Source: Bradyrhizobium mercantei (GTDB taxonomy: Bacteria > Pseudomonadota > Alphaproteobacteria > Rhizobiales > Xanthobacteraceae). From it: DNA of 64,000 nt. The DNA is taken from positions 1 to 64,000 of the forward strand of contig NZ_MKFI01000009.1 of NCBI RefSeq assembly GCF_001982635.1, read 5' to 3'. Shown here one piece after another: positions 9,500 to 17,782 of the stretch. The notes under the pieces are model-generated. The model was not told the DNA's origin. It made no database searches and saw only the letters and a list, made by a program, of their open reading frames with translations. The position numbers were made by a program, and so were the translations under genes. How positions within the stretch are numbered: position 1 is the first letter of the stretch; every line of letters starts with the position of its first letter.

Positions 9500-10264
9500 T
9501 TAGTTGCGGAAACCATACAAAGCGGCCGGGGTCTCGCCAAGGATCCGTCCTCTCGCGTCCGCGTCCGGGACGAGCTCCTCTAACCATGCCAACGTCTCTG
9601 TATAGGACGGCGCATAGGCATGGGCGGCCGTCACGTGTGGCCACTCCGACCCCCAGAGCAGCTGTTCTGATCCAAGTGCCTCCAGTAGCCGAACCGCCGC
9701 TGCCTTGGCCCAATCATCTGGAACACGTCCGACCCCCGACAGCTTCACCCACACCTCGGCGCCTTCAGCGAGTGTGAGGAGCCGCTCCAATCGAGGATCC
9801 CAGGAAGGATCGCGGGCGCAGTTCGCAAGTCCGAAGTCTCGGAACACCAGGCGATGGCCGTCGGCCAGCAGCAGCTCTGCGAAGTGCTCTCTTCCTTCGA
9901 TCCCGCCGGATATCTCCAGGTGAAGGCCCAATTGAAGGGCAGCCTCGAGGGACTCGGCCAACGGATCAGGATCATCAAGGGTTACGGCCAAACCCACAGC
10001 GCCTGATCGGGCCCACTGCTCCAAGATCCCGGGCGCCAACGGTTGTATGAGGGGCGGAATCAGCCGCACCGGCATATGGGCCTCGCTCGCCTGGGCGAAG
10101 AGCTCGGTCGAGTCGCCATGAAGGAAAGCGGGTTGGACAAGTACGAACCCAGTGATCGCGCAGCCGCGCGCCGCGCTTTCCAGCTGAGCCAAGGAGCCGT
10201 TCATGACAGGCGCCGCCTGCCGGGCGTCCTGTCGGAACGCGTGAACCTCGCAATCGATTCTCAT
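9500..10264 (-). CDS. Amidohydrolase-family protein (PDC-hydrolase-like)
   Basis: This 254-residue TIM-barrel hydrolase belongs to the amidohydrolase-2 group that includes 2-pyrone-4,6-dicarboxylate lactonase and related ring- or lactone-opening enzymes. It starts MRIDCEVHAFRQDARQAAPV; VWVKLSGVGRVPDDWAKAA near residue 170 and LLWGSEWPHVTAA near residue 203 (the W-G-S/T-D/E-W-P-H signature) are typical. The first metal motif is EVHAF rather than the common D-x-H-x-H, so metal use may differ. The start ATG overlaps the stop of an upstream coding fragment (ATGA), indicating former operon membership. The substrate is unknown, an aromatic or lactone acid by family. Confidence 0.75.
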   Translation of the reverse strand: MRIDCEVHAFRQDARQAAPVMNGSLAQLESAARGCAITGFVLVQPAFLHGDSTELFAQASEAHMPVRLIPPLIQPLAPGILEQWARSGAVGLAVTLDDPDPLAESLEAALQLGLHLEISGGIEGREHFAELLLADGHRLVFRDFGLANCARDPSWDPRLERLLTLAEGAEVWVKLSGVGRVPDDWAKAAAVRLLEALGSEQLLWGSEWPHVTAAHAYAPSYTETLAWLEELVPDADARGRILGETPAALYGFRN

Positions 10265-10431
10265 GGGGCGCTCCCGCCGCGGACCACAACTGGCACAGCG
10301 CTAGCTAGCTCGTAGTACACTCGAAACCCAAGGTCATCGACGGCTGCCCGGCGGCCGTAGATACTGGCGAGCTTGTGCTCAAGCGCGCGGCGGACCACGT
10401 CCCGCCGTGCGGGCAGATCGTGGTGCTGGCT
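10261..10431 (-). pseudogene. 3' remnant of gene upstream of the amidohydrolase
   Basis: An open minus-strand frame without a start codon (…VVRRALEHKLASIYGRRAA …LGFRVYYELASAVPVVVRGG) ends in a TGA that overlaps the amidohydrolase ATG by four bases. An in-frame TAG lies just before it at 10432-10434. The coupling shows it was once a neighbouring operon gene. I do not recognise the family from this C-terminal piece. Confidence 0.45.
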
Positions 10432-11121
10432 CTACCTGATCTCGCCGATAGAGTCGTGTTCCAGGTGGTATGCTCGCACGCCATCAGTACGGGCTCGCTG
10501 TAGATGATCGTTTGTTTATGAGCCCAGGATTGTCATCCCTAGGCTCGCTTCCCCGTTAGCGCGAACTGGAAAAAGGGACAATGCGGCTGGAGAAAGCAAC
10601 TCATGTCGTTCGTACGTTACGGACGAAAATGACGGGCGCGTTCTGCACGTCAGTGTACCGACCAATCTCCCTTCAAGCTTCGGATTCGATGAGTTTGAGA
10701 ACAAGCCAATGATGCCCCAACAACACTCCTCCAACGCGCACGAACTCCCGCCCAACCGGTATCGTGTCTCGAGGCAAGCTTCCCGAATGATAACATCGAG
10801 CTTGGCGGGTGTCCTGACCGGGCCATGGCCACGAGGCACTCGGCGAGTTGCCGAGCCGTTCGAGCAACTCCACCGCGCTATCACAGGCGACCTCGACTCC
10901 GAAATCGACGAAAACGTTGTTGCGCAGACCGAGAGCTTCGGGGAGTTCGTTCTGCGCGCACTGTTCTGTCTCGGTGGCTTGTGCCTGTGACTCTTTACCT
11001 TGTGATATCGGCCGGGAAAGCCTATGCGCGGCGGCCCAGAATCACTCGGACAGGCTTTCAAGGTCGACGGAACGGACCAGAAGATACGGAGTGGAAGCAG
11101 ATGTGGATTGGGCTGGCCTCC
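10432..11121. other. No supportable gene; border of the duplicated module
   Basis: Overlapping frames lack family motifs. The last ~80 bp before the HTH gene (from about 11040) align with the sequence before the second HTH gene (from about 24190), so the duplication described below extends into this stretch. Confidence 0.45.
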
Positions 11122-11346
11122 CTAGGGGCCTCGCTTTGCTGACCGCTTTAAGAACTCATCAGGCTCAACGTCGAGCTTGTCGGCAAGGCGACCGATGATT
11201 TTGATACTGACGTAGTACTCGCCCTTTTCAAGCAGGCTCAAATAGCCCCGGCTTATCTTGGCCTCGAAGGCAAGCTCGTCTTGGGACCATCCCCTCGCAC
11301 TGCGCAGACGGCGCAAATTGGTGGCGAATGTCTCCCGCAAATCCAT
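11122..11346 (-). CDS. XRE/C-protein-like HTH regulator, QseC-like (copy 1)
   Basis: A 74-residue single-domain DNA-binding protein beginning MDLRETFATNLRRLRSARGW. Its helix-turn-helix spans roughly residues 18-50 (SQDELAFEAKISRGYLSLLE), and it ends in a basic tail. In size, sequence style and divergent placement from a DUF2285 gene it resembles QseC of the Mesorhizobium symbiosis ICE, a controller-protein-like switch that governs qseM. It likely binds the repeated AT-rich sites just upstream of its own start, giving autoregulation. Copy 2 at 24267 is nearly identical, so both regulators may recognise both promoter regions. The assignment rests on recalled family features, not a search. Confidence 0.8.
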   Translation of the reverse strand: MDLRETFATNLRRLRSARGWSQDELAFEAKISRGYLSLLEKGEYYVSIKIIGRLADKLDVEPDEFLKRSAKRGP

Positions 11347-11363
11347 GCGGGAAAGGATGCCGC

Positions 11364-11398
11364 TTGCTCAATATACTGCACCTCGATATACTTGACAA
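11364..11398. promoter_or_regulatory. Overlapping divergent promoters/operators of HTH gene (copy 1)
   Basis: Plus strand: TTGCTC (11364-11369), a 17-bp spacer, then TATACT (11387-11392). Minus strand: TTGTCA (11398-11393), a 17-bp spacer, then TATATT (11375-11370), reading toward the HTH gene. Two repeats of (A/C)AATATACT-like and CGATATACT sequence overlap both promoters, as expected for a controller-protein operator. Confidence 0.6.
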
Positions 11399-12057
11399 AA
11401 TGCCGTCTCATGCACGTTGTGAACGGAAGCTGCTTCAATCTGGTGCGCATGCGTAAGTGTCCGAACCCCACCACTTGACCCTCGCTGATCCTGCTCTGGC
11501 TAGTTCAGTGCTCACTGCCCATGGCGAGCTGCATCTGGTGACCTACTGGCGGCCCTGACGGGTCAGCGCGCGCGCTCGTAATGGCGAGGTAAAATGGATG
11601 GCCTCCCGAGATTACCGCGGCTTGCCTCGTGGGCGCCGCGGCCAAATAGAAAAATTGGCCGCGTGGATTTCGAAATCGAGAACGAAGTTCTCACAAGCCG
11701 GCTGGGCCGCGCAGGCAGTCATCAATGAGCGAGCGCAACGACTTTGTCCGCCAAAGCGCACGCGTCCATCTCTTCCGACGGCCGAAAAGGGAGCAGACGC
11801 CAACTGGATGGGCGAAGCTGCTGATCTCTCCGACCGAACTGTAGTCAAATCCGCGGTGGCCGAACTCGGACCCTACGAAATGGAGAAAACGATCGGACAC
11901 GGCATGAGGATCTCCGATCGTAACCTCCCATCGCGGTTTTCGGCGGGAAATATTACCCGAGGGGCGCGACAATCGGCAGCACCAGGATGCCCGGTATTTT
12001 GGCTACGATCACTGAGATTTACACAGACGTTTTCCGGATTGGTAGGAGTTCCAAGCA
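11399..12057. other. Long spacer between HTH and QseM-like genes (copy 1)
   Basis: About 650 bp partly aligned with the spacer of copy 2. A minus-strand trace (FVLDFEIHAANFSIWPRRP, compared with similar words in copy 2) suggests a decayed gene common to both copies. No intact frame is supportable. Confidence 0.4.
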
Positions 12058-12334
12058 GTGCTGCCTGATCCCAAGGTCGCAGATCTGGCGCCGCGCGCCC
12101 GAGCTCACGCCATACGACAAGCAGCACGCCGTCACCTATATGCGTCTGCTCGATGCCGAATCCGACAATGCGGATTGGCGCGAAGTCGCGCGCATTGTGC
12201 TTTGTATTGACCCCGCCCTCGAGCCCGATCGCGCGCGCCGTGCGTTCGACAGTCATCCGGCTCGCGCCAAGTGGGCGGCACGTCATGGCTATCGTGATCT
12301 CCTGCGCCGGAGTTGGCCGAAAAGTGAAGGGTGA
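12058..12334 (+). pseudogene. QseM-like DUF2285 antiactivator, frameshifted (copy 1)
   Basis: The GTG at 12058 follows AGGAG and aligns with the GTG start of copy 2. After GCAGAT, copy 1 has 27 bases where copy 2 has 29 before the shared ATAC, so a 2-base deletion moves the downstream family sequence (PELTPYDKQHAVTYMRLLDA, WREVARIVLCIDPALEPDRA) out of frame with this start. The rest of the domain is well kept. A shorter product from an internal start such as ATG 12138 is possible but would lack the N-terminus. In the R7A system QseM blocks both TraR and FseA; loss here would relieve that block unless copy 2 acts in trans. Confidence 0.7.
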
Positions 12335-12490
12335 CGGTATCTAATTGGCCTGACGTCTTTCCCATCGCATATGTAGATCGTTCCGTCGACTAAGTGCATC
12401 AGTGTTGAACAACTGAAATGATGCAACCAGAAATGGGTCGCAATTGTCAGGCTTCTTTTCTTGCGTGTGTCATCCAGGGAATACAGTACG

Positions 12491-13271
12491 ATGCCAGGTG
12501 CCGACTGGAGATCAGAGAGCGCATACCAAGAGATCAGGAAAGCAGAAGCTGCGGACGTAGCCTGGGAGTGGCTTCGCCGCGATCACGAGTATCAACAAGA
12601 CTTTGGGGCCTTGGTCCGCAGCGAACAGTCCAGCGCGACGTCGGATCACTTCCGACGGAAGTGGGGGCTGACGTTTTCCAGCTGATCCGCAAAGGGCGTT
12701 CGACGGGCAAACTATTTTCTGGGCGCCTGAAGTGCTGTCGACGGTGCTGCCCGTCCGCTCGGCGATCCGCTCGGCGGCGTCCAAAGGGGGCGAGCTGGAT
12801 TTCAGCAAACTGGCAGGCAGCGAGCTTCGCCATGCGCAAGATGGATGGCATGCCATCGTGCCGCTTGGAGGAGCCAAGCATCGCCTCTGGTTAAGAGAGC
12901 TTCCACCGGGCGGCTCGTTGGTTGCGGTCGATCTGCCGCTTGACCGCAATTTCGACATTCGCCTGCAGGCAGCACGCCGATTTTGGTTGGCGCTCGAACA
13001 GCGCGCCATCGGACCACCTCCTCTTTCTCTGTCGATCCAGGCCCGGCATCGGCACATCCTCGCTCTGCGTGCGGTGGATGGGTGGCTGGAAGGGAGTAGT
13101 TATCGCAAGATCGCGCAAGGTCTGTTTGGCATGCATCGCGTTCCCGATCGAGGCTGGAAAACACACGATCTGCGCAGCCGGACCATCCGCCTGGTCCAGA
13201 TGGGGCTGCGCCTCGTGCGAGGTAGCTATTGCACATTGCTCCGTCGCAATGGCAAGGACGACGCTTCCTGA
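12491..13271 (+). CDS. FseA-like excision activator expressed through +1 frameshift (copy 1)
   Basis: The first frame (12491-12685) encodes a DUF6499-like domain starting MPGADWRSESAYQEIRKAEA and ends at TGA. The +1 frame continues with PADPQRAFDGQTIFWAPEVL, then a DUF2285-like domain ending at 13271 (LRHAQDGWHAIVPLGG, LWLRELPPGGSLVAVDLPLD, ILALRAVDGWLEGSSYRKIA). In the Mesorhizobium R7A ICE the equivalent two genes are fused by programmed +1 frameshifting into FseA, which activates excisionase expression. Here the only window for a shift lies between a TGA in the +1 frame and the TGA in frame 0. The total span of 781 bp equals 260 codons plus one base. The unshifted product of about 64 residues would also be made. 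Confidence 0.82.
12668..12685 (+). promoter_or_regulatory. Programmed +1 frameshift window (copy 1)
   Basis: Frame 0 reads ACG TTT TCC AGC TGA. A P-site tRNA-Phe on TTT (12674-12676) can slip onto TTT (12675-12677), and translation then continues CCA GCT GAT. The +1 frame has its own TGA at 12669-12671, so the slip must occur between the two stops. Confidence 0.7.
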
Positions 13272-13721
13272 GCTCTTCGCCGATCATAGTCGCGCCGAAG
13301 TCCTGGCACCGAGGTGATCGACTCCACCAATTTTGGGAGGAGATTGCGGGGCTCAGGTTAGTTAGAAGTTCGTCGAAGCTAATCCATTGGAATGAGGCCT
13401 CGTCTATCAGGCTGGCAGGAAGGGGCCTGTGCCAAGAGCCAACCAATATGCGAGCGGAAGGTCGGTCCGATTGAATCGGACTTTGCCGGCTCTGTCCGGC
13501 GACGCCGATCCGGCCGGCTTGCATCATCTTGACCAAGCCAGTGTCATTGCTTCAGCCGGGCAGGCGGGCCATGCCGCCGCCACTACGCTGAAAAACCTCG
13601 CGAATGACGGGGATGATCCGAACGCTTACCGGTGGCAGTGTTTGTTGAAGCCCGTACGCCGCGCGGCGCGGGCGGAGCAATCCTGCCCTGAAGGCAGGCA
13701 ACAACAGGCGGACAGCCAGAA
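13272..13721. other. No supportable gene
   Basis: 450 bp between fseA-like copy 1 and rfbF. Some minus-strand words (SFQWISFDELLTNLSPAI) look protein-like but belong to no family I recognise. Confidence 0.4.
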
Positions 13722-14513
13722 ATGGGGCCGGTGGTGAAAGCTGTGATCCTCGCGGGTGGCCTTGGATCCCGAATCTCCGAGGAGACCCACCTCCGCCCCA
13801 AGCCCATGATAGAGATCGGCGGCAAGCCGATTCTGTGGCACATCCTCAAAATCTACTCGCACTATGGCATCAACGATTTCGTGATCTGCTGCGGCTACAA
13901 GGGCTATCTGATCAAGGAATACTTCGCCAACTACTTCTTGCACGTGTCGGATGTCACCTTTGACATGACAAGTAACCGCATGGAGGTCCACCAGCACCAT
14001 GCCGAACCTTGGAAGGTGACGCTCGTCGATACTGGCGAGAAGACGATGACCGGTGGTCGGCTCAAGCGAGTTGCTAACTACCTGACTGATGAGAACGCCT
14101 TCTGCTTGACCTATGGCGATGGTGTGGGAGACATCGACATAGCCGCATTGATCGCCTTCCACCGTCGGCAGGGTACGCTCGCCACTCTAACCGCCACCTA
14201 TCCGCCTAGCCGTTTCGGCGCCTTCGAAATTTGTAAGGGTCACCGTGTCGCAAGTTTCAAGGAGAAACCTCGGGGTGATGGGGAAATGATCAATGGTGGT
14301 TTCTTCGTGCTTTCCCCGAAAGTAATTGATCTACTCGTGGACGACTCGACCGTCTGGGAGCGCGAGCCACTCATGGCGTTGGCCGAGCAGCAACAGCTTT
14401 CCGCCTATCAGCACCATGGTTTCTGGCAGCCCATGGATACTCTGCGTGAGAAGACGTTCCTCGAAGCACTCTGGGGGGAGGGCAAGGCGCCGTGGAAAGT
14501 ATGGGAGAGATAA
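13722..14513 (+). CDS. rfbF: Glucose-1-phosphate cytidylyltransferase
   Basis: This 263-residue enzyme would make CDP-glucose from CTP and glucose 1-phosphate, the entry step to CDP-6-deoxysugars in O-antigen or exopolysaccharide. KAVILAGGLGSRISEETHLR is the nucleotide-binding loop, followed by PKPMIEIGGKPILWHILKIY, VICCGYKGYLIKEYFANY and the catalytic-region CLTYGDGVGDID near residue 130; NGGFFVLSPKVIDLL and GFWQPMDTLREK close the protein. An alternative start (GTG 13737) would give the shorter N-terminus common in the family. The next pathway gene, rfbG, survives only as a remnant directly downstream, so the CDP-sugar route is probably broken unless completed elsewhere. Confidence 0.95.
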   Translation: MGPVVKAVILAGGLGSRISEETHLRPKPMIEIGGKPILWHILKIYSHYGINDFVICCGYKGYLIKEYFANYFLHVSDVTFDMTSNRMEVHQHHAEPWKVTLVDTGEKTMTGGRLKRVANYLTDENAFCLTYGDGVGDIDIAALIAFHRRQGTLATLTATYPPSRFGAFEICKGHRVASFKEKPRGDGEMINGGFFVLSPKVIDLLVDDSTVWEREPLMALAEQQQLSAYQHHGFWQPMDTLREKTFLEALWGEGKAPWKVWER

Positions 14514-14519
14514 GCGATT

Positions 14520-14706
14520 CTGAGCAAGGAACTCGCCTTTGCCACGGCTCGCGGGCTTCAAGAGCGCGCGGCTCGCGGTTTGGGTGCAACGTCTCGGTGG
14601 CGGGTGATCGGTTACGCGCTGGTTCCACCGGGTCTTCCACGGCAATTCGCCGTGTTCATCATTCGACCTGACGGGCCAAAGCAATTTCTGTCACGAGGAT
14701 GCGGCT
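14520..14706 (+). pseudogene. rfbG: Remnant of CDP-glucose 4,6-dehydratase (rfbG)
   Basis: Immediately after rfbF, split between frames, lie GFKSARLAVWVQRLGG and VIGYALVPPGLP. These match the N-terminal TGHTGFKGSWLALWLQ… and E-V-x-G-Y-A-L-x-P-P segments of RfbG. An indel separates them, and the rest of the ~360-codon gene is missing; the next gene begins directly after it. The order rfbF-rfbG is the normal one, which supports the call despite the short length. Confidence 0.6.
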
Positions 14707-15648
14707 ATGGAAAAGGTATTGGTGACCGGCGCACGAGGTTTCATTGGATCGCAGCTTTGCAAAAGGCTCGCGGGCTCGAGCGTCGAATTGCACGCGGTCT
14801 CGCGCCAGCCCCCGCTCGACGTTCCGGCCTGGTGGCAATCAATCGGTGGAGATATCAGCAACACCGGACGTGCCATCGCTATCCGTTGGTGGAACGTCAA
14901 TCTGATTGACCTGCAAGCAACGCGAGAACTGATCCGGACTGTCCGGCCTGACATGACCTATCACCTCGCTGGTCTGGTGACGGGTTCACGCAGCTTCGAA
15001 ATGGTGCTGCCGATCCTGCAAAACAACTTCCTCACCGCATTCAATCTACTTTTGGTCACCGCTGAAAGCGGCGCTGGCCGGATCGTGCTCGCGGGCTCCG
15101 TTGAAGAGCCGGATAACCCGGATCCGATACCCCGCTCGCCCTATGCTGCGGCAAAAGCGGCTACGTCCGGGTATGCTCGGATGTTCGAGGCGCTGTACCA
15201 GAGCGAGGTCGTCATCGCGAAGATCGCCATGGTTTACGGCCCGGCGCAGGCGGACCTCACGAAACTGGTCCCTTATGTTATCACCACGCTTTTGCATGGT
15301 GAGCGTGCCAAGCTGAGCAGCGGCGTCCGGCGGGTTGATTGGATTTATGTCGATGACGTGGTCGATGGCCTTATGGTATGCGCCCACGCATCTGGCGTTG
15401 AGGGCCGCGTGATAGATCTCGGATGGGGTGAGGTGTGCACGATCCGGGAAATCGTGCAGCAGTTAAGAGAATTGATTCCCGGTGCGCCCGAACCGCTTTT
15501 CGGGGCGGTTCCCGATCGACCGCTCGAGCGGATATTGAAAGCTGATGTTGGCGCTTCCTGCAAATTGATCGGCTGGAACCCCTCGACAACGTTGCAGGCG
15601 GGCCTGCGCCGTACAGTGGAATGGTATCGATCCCGACCCTCGGCATGA
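14707..15648 (+). CDS. NAD-dependent sugar epimerase/dehydratase (extended SDR)
   Basis: A 313-residue extended short-chain dehydrogenase. The Rossmann motif is VLVTGARGFIGSQL at residues 4-17. The catalytic Tyr of SPYAAAKAA (YxxxK) lies near residue 144, with VRPDMTYHLAG and DWIYVDDVVDGL as further family landmarks. Such enzymes epimerise, dehydrate or reduce nucleotide-activated sugars. Its position after rfbF and the rfbG remnant suggests it acted on a CDP-4-keto-6-deoxysugar. An AGGATGCGGCT tract precedes the ATG. The exact sugar cannot be inferred. Confidence 0.85.
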   Translation: MEKVLVTGARGFIGSQLCKRLAGSSVELHAVSRQPPLDVPAWWQSIGGDISNTGRAIAIRWWNVNLIDLQATRELIRTVRPDMTYHLAGLVTGSRSFEMVLPILQNNFLTAFNLLLVTAESGAGRIVLAGSVEEPDNPDPIPRSPYAAAKAATSGYARMFEALYQSEVVIAKIAMVYGPAQADLTKLVPYVITTLLHGERAKLSSGVRRVDWIYVDDVVDGLMVCAHASGVEGRVIDLGWGEVCTIREIVQQLRELIPGAPEPLFGAVPDRPLERILKADVGASCKLIGWNPSTTLQAGLRRTVEWYRSRPSA

Positions 15649-15659
15649 CCTGGCTGCGG

Positions 15660-16101
15660 GGCCCGGGCGTCACCCGTTGCCCGATTGCCACGAATGCGTG
15701 GCTCCTGTGCGCCTCGCCCTGACAATGATCGCGTGCTGCGGCTTGCGTACCGCCAAGCAGCGCGCATTGCCAAAGTGCATCATCATGAGGAGACCTCGCA
15801 ATGCCGGGTTCAGATTCCGCAGTCGCGACGGCTCCAACAGTACGCGGCGCGGGGCCAGATAGGGTTCGATATCGGGCTTCAAGCATTGCTCAATCAGGTA
15901 TTGCGGAGAAAGAAACTGTACAGGCAAAAGCATGGGCCGTCGGCCAAGGCGACCAAGAACGTGTTCGTCGCAATCCAAGTGGAGAAGCTCCGAGACGGCA
16001 CCTCGTCGTCAGTTTGGAACTTAACATCCCCAACGCCATCGAGCCGATCGACTTGCAAGATGAACTCGCGGCATGATGGTGTATCATTCGACCCGCTTGG
16101 A
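15660..16101 (-). pseudogene. Frameshifted remnant, unknown family
   Basis: Downstream of the aminopeptidase-like gene and on the same strand, two frames join end to end: FILQVDRLDGVGDVKFQTDD … WIATNTFLVALADGP, then LPVQFLSPQYLIEQCLKPDI … RGLLMMMHFGNARCLAVRKP. The switch near 15930 suggests one broken gene. Its likely role in the surface-sugar cluster is a guess from context; I do not recognise the protein. Confidence 0.4.
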
Positions 16102-17409
16102 TCATTCGGGACGCGCGTGGACAAGCCCCGCGTCCAATGCGATCCGCGCGGCGGACTCAAGCCGAGCAAAGGGGACGTCGGCCCGCACCGCAATTTCCAA
16201 CAGGCTATGGTCGCCATCTCCGAGGTTGAGCAACCACAATAGGTCCATTTGCGTGGCGCCGCCCGCCTCGCGTTGCCCAGCGATCGTTCTGTAGAGACCG
16301 CGTATTCCAAGCTGAGGCTCGCATCGACCGTCGACGCGCTCATACGTGCAGTCCGCATCAAGCAAATCCAAGACCGTCTCTATGACCGAGTAAGATTGAT
16401 CGAGAGCGTCCGGCTTTACGAAATCCAGATTGTCTGCCGACGTATGGTATTCGGGGAAAGCACCATGTACGCCGCGCATCAGGCAGCCGACCGGCAGATT
16501 GAAAGCAGGCGAACAAAACTGCCGCTCGTCATATCCGTAAGGGGCGAACGGCAATATTTCGTGGCGGAGGCTGGAATGCCTGAGGACATGTGCCACGGCC
16601 CGATCGATCGTCGCTCCCTTGCGGCTCTGCTTATAGTGAAATGGTCCGTTATCACCCAAGCATGTCAGTACGAGGCCATGCTTGATGTTTGCCAATACCG
16701 CCTCGTTGCGAGCAAGCCAGGTGATGGCTCCGATCGTCGCTGGAATGAAAAGAAATCGATACCCCAGCCGTCGTTTTTGCCACGCCTGCCGCATGGCTAG
16801 CGCGGTCATGACCGCGATTCCCGAAAGATTGTCATTTGCGAGGCTGGGATGACAGATATGGCTGCTGAGCAAGACTTCGTTCGGCGTCTCGCCGGGAATG
16901 AAACACTCACCAAACGTCATTGAACCAGGCGAGATATCGCTGTCAATCTCGACATGATAGGCGTCATCATTCATGGTCCGCCAAAGATTATGAGGCAGGC
17001 AGAAGCCCCAATCGTCGGCGTAATAGCCGGTCCTATATGGAATAAGATCTGGCTGATCAGGCAGCGTGTGGATGTGCCGCGCGAGTTCGGCACGCGAGAA
17101 CACTCCCTGCACCGGCCTGCTATAACCCAGAATGTGAAGATTATTGCTGGCAAAGTCGACCAAGCATTTTCCGCCCACCGTGGAGATCGACCCGCGCCGA
17201 ATATTCCATTCCATCGGAACGTGCCAGTCGAAAACAGGCGTTCCCGTCCGGACTTCATTGATCTCGAGATCAATGTGGCGGGCGACGATGCTCAGTGTCT
17301 TGCGAACCCCTGATCCGGTTTGACTGCGGTTGATCGGAAACATCTCGCAGACGAGTTGATACAGGTCAATCGCTGGCTTCTTATCCGTTTCCTTTACGTC
17401 GAGCTTCAT
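16102..17409 (-). CDS. DUF4910/DUF2172 aminopeptidase-like protein with winged-helix tail
   Basis: About 435 residues from the ATG at 17409 (MKLDVKETDKKPAIDLYQLV; in-frame alternatives at 17415 and 17454). It resembles the M28-like 'aminopeptidase-like domain' proteins found in polysaccharide clusters. SSHICHPSLANDNLSGIAVM near residue 205 supplies metal-ligand-like His and Asp. GYDERQFCSPAFNLPVGCLM and FPEYHTSADNLDFV supply the remaining Asp/Glu and His. The last ~80 residues resemble a small winged-helix domain (LLWLLNLGDGDHSLLEIAVR). Members are often adjacent to sugar methyltransferases and epimerases, as here; the substrate is not known. Five extra residues to the first Met make little difference. 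Confidence 0.75.
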   Translation of the reverse strand: MKLDVKETDKKPAIDLYQLVCEMFPINRSQTGSGVRKTLSIVARHIDLEINEVRTGTPVFDWHVPMEWNIRRGSISTVGGKCLVDFASNNLHILGYSRPVQGVFSRAELARHIHTLPDQPDLIPYRTGYYADDWGFCLPHNLWRTMNDDAYHVEIDSDISPGSMTFGECFIPGETPNEVLLSSHICHPSLANDNLSGIAVMTALAMRQAWQKRRLGYRFLFIPATIGAITWLARNEAVLANIKHGLVLTCLGDNGPFHYKQSRKGATIDRAVAHVLRHSSLRHEILPFAPYGYDERQFCSPAFNLPVGCLMRGVHGAFPEYHTSADNLDFVKPDALDQSYSVIETVLDLLDADCTYERVDGRCEPQLGIRGLYRTIAGQREAGGATQMDLLWLLNLGDGDHSLLEIAVRADVPFARLESAARIALDAGLVHARPE

Positions 17410-17434
17410 TGGCATCTCGCTTCTGTCGGGATCA

Positions 17435-17782
17435 CTACAGCTCGCGATCTGCAAGCTGGTCAGGCCGCAATCCTTGACGAAACATTATCTCCGGCTCAGG
17501 CCGTCTAATAGAAGGCGCCGGATCGTTGAAAGTGAAAACCATCCGATCAACCTTCAACTGTGCCAAGTGAGAGGGGGCGCGATCATCATGTTCGCCTCGA
17601 TCGCTGGTTTGAAATCCGCGGCCTAACCACGGGCGCCGAAGTAGTTCTTTGGGTGCGACGACATCTTTGAAGCGCGATCCGGCATTTCGTGCAATGGCAA
17701 CAATCGAATGGCCCTCGCGTAGAAAACGGGTGACCACATGCCGCCCGTTGAATCCGGTCGCACCGGTCAGCAAGACCATCAT
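17435..17782 (-). pseudogene. Truncated NAD-dependent epimerase
   Basis: The frame starts MMVLLTGATGFNGRHVVTRF, a Rossmann GxxGxxG motif, and keeps SDR character for about 45 residues (EGHSIVAIARNA) before turning into unrelated Arg/Pro-rich sequence and ending overlapping the aminopeptidase-like ORF. The ATG overlaps the stop of the upstream methyltransferase gene (ATGA), so the gene was once the coupled second member of that operon. About 85% of the protein is missing. Confidence 0.7.

Larger units (their letters stand above)
11122..13271. repeat. ICE control module, copy 1 (diverged duplicate of 24267-26506)
   Basis: The gene order HTH regulator (minus), long spacer, QseM-like gene (plus), FseA-like gene (plus) is repeated at 24267-26506. 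The two HTH proteins differ at few positions and the two FseA-like coding spans are both exactly 781 bp. The copies lie about 13.2 kb apart in the same orientation, so recombination between them could delete or duplicate the intervening sugar cluster. Confidence 0.8.

Noticed and set aside
10516..11061. 181-codon minus-strand frame next to the first HTH gene
   Set aside because: Ser/Arg/Cys-rich, no motifs, no counterpart preserved near the second HTH gene.
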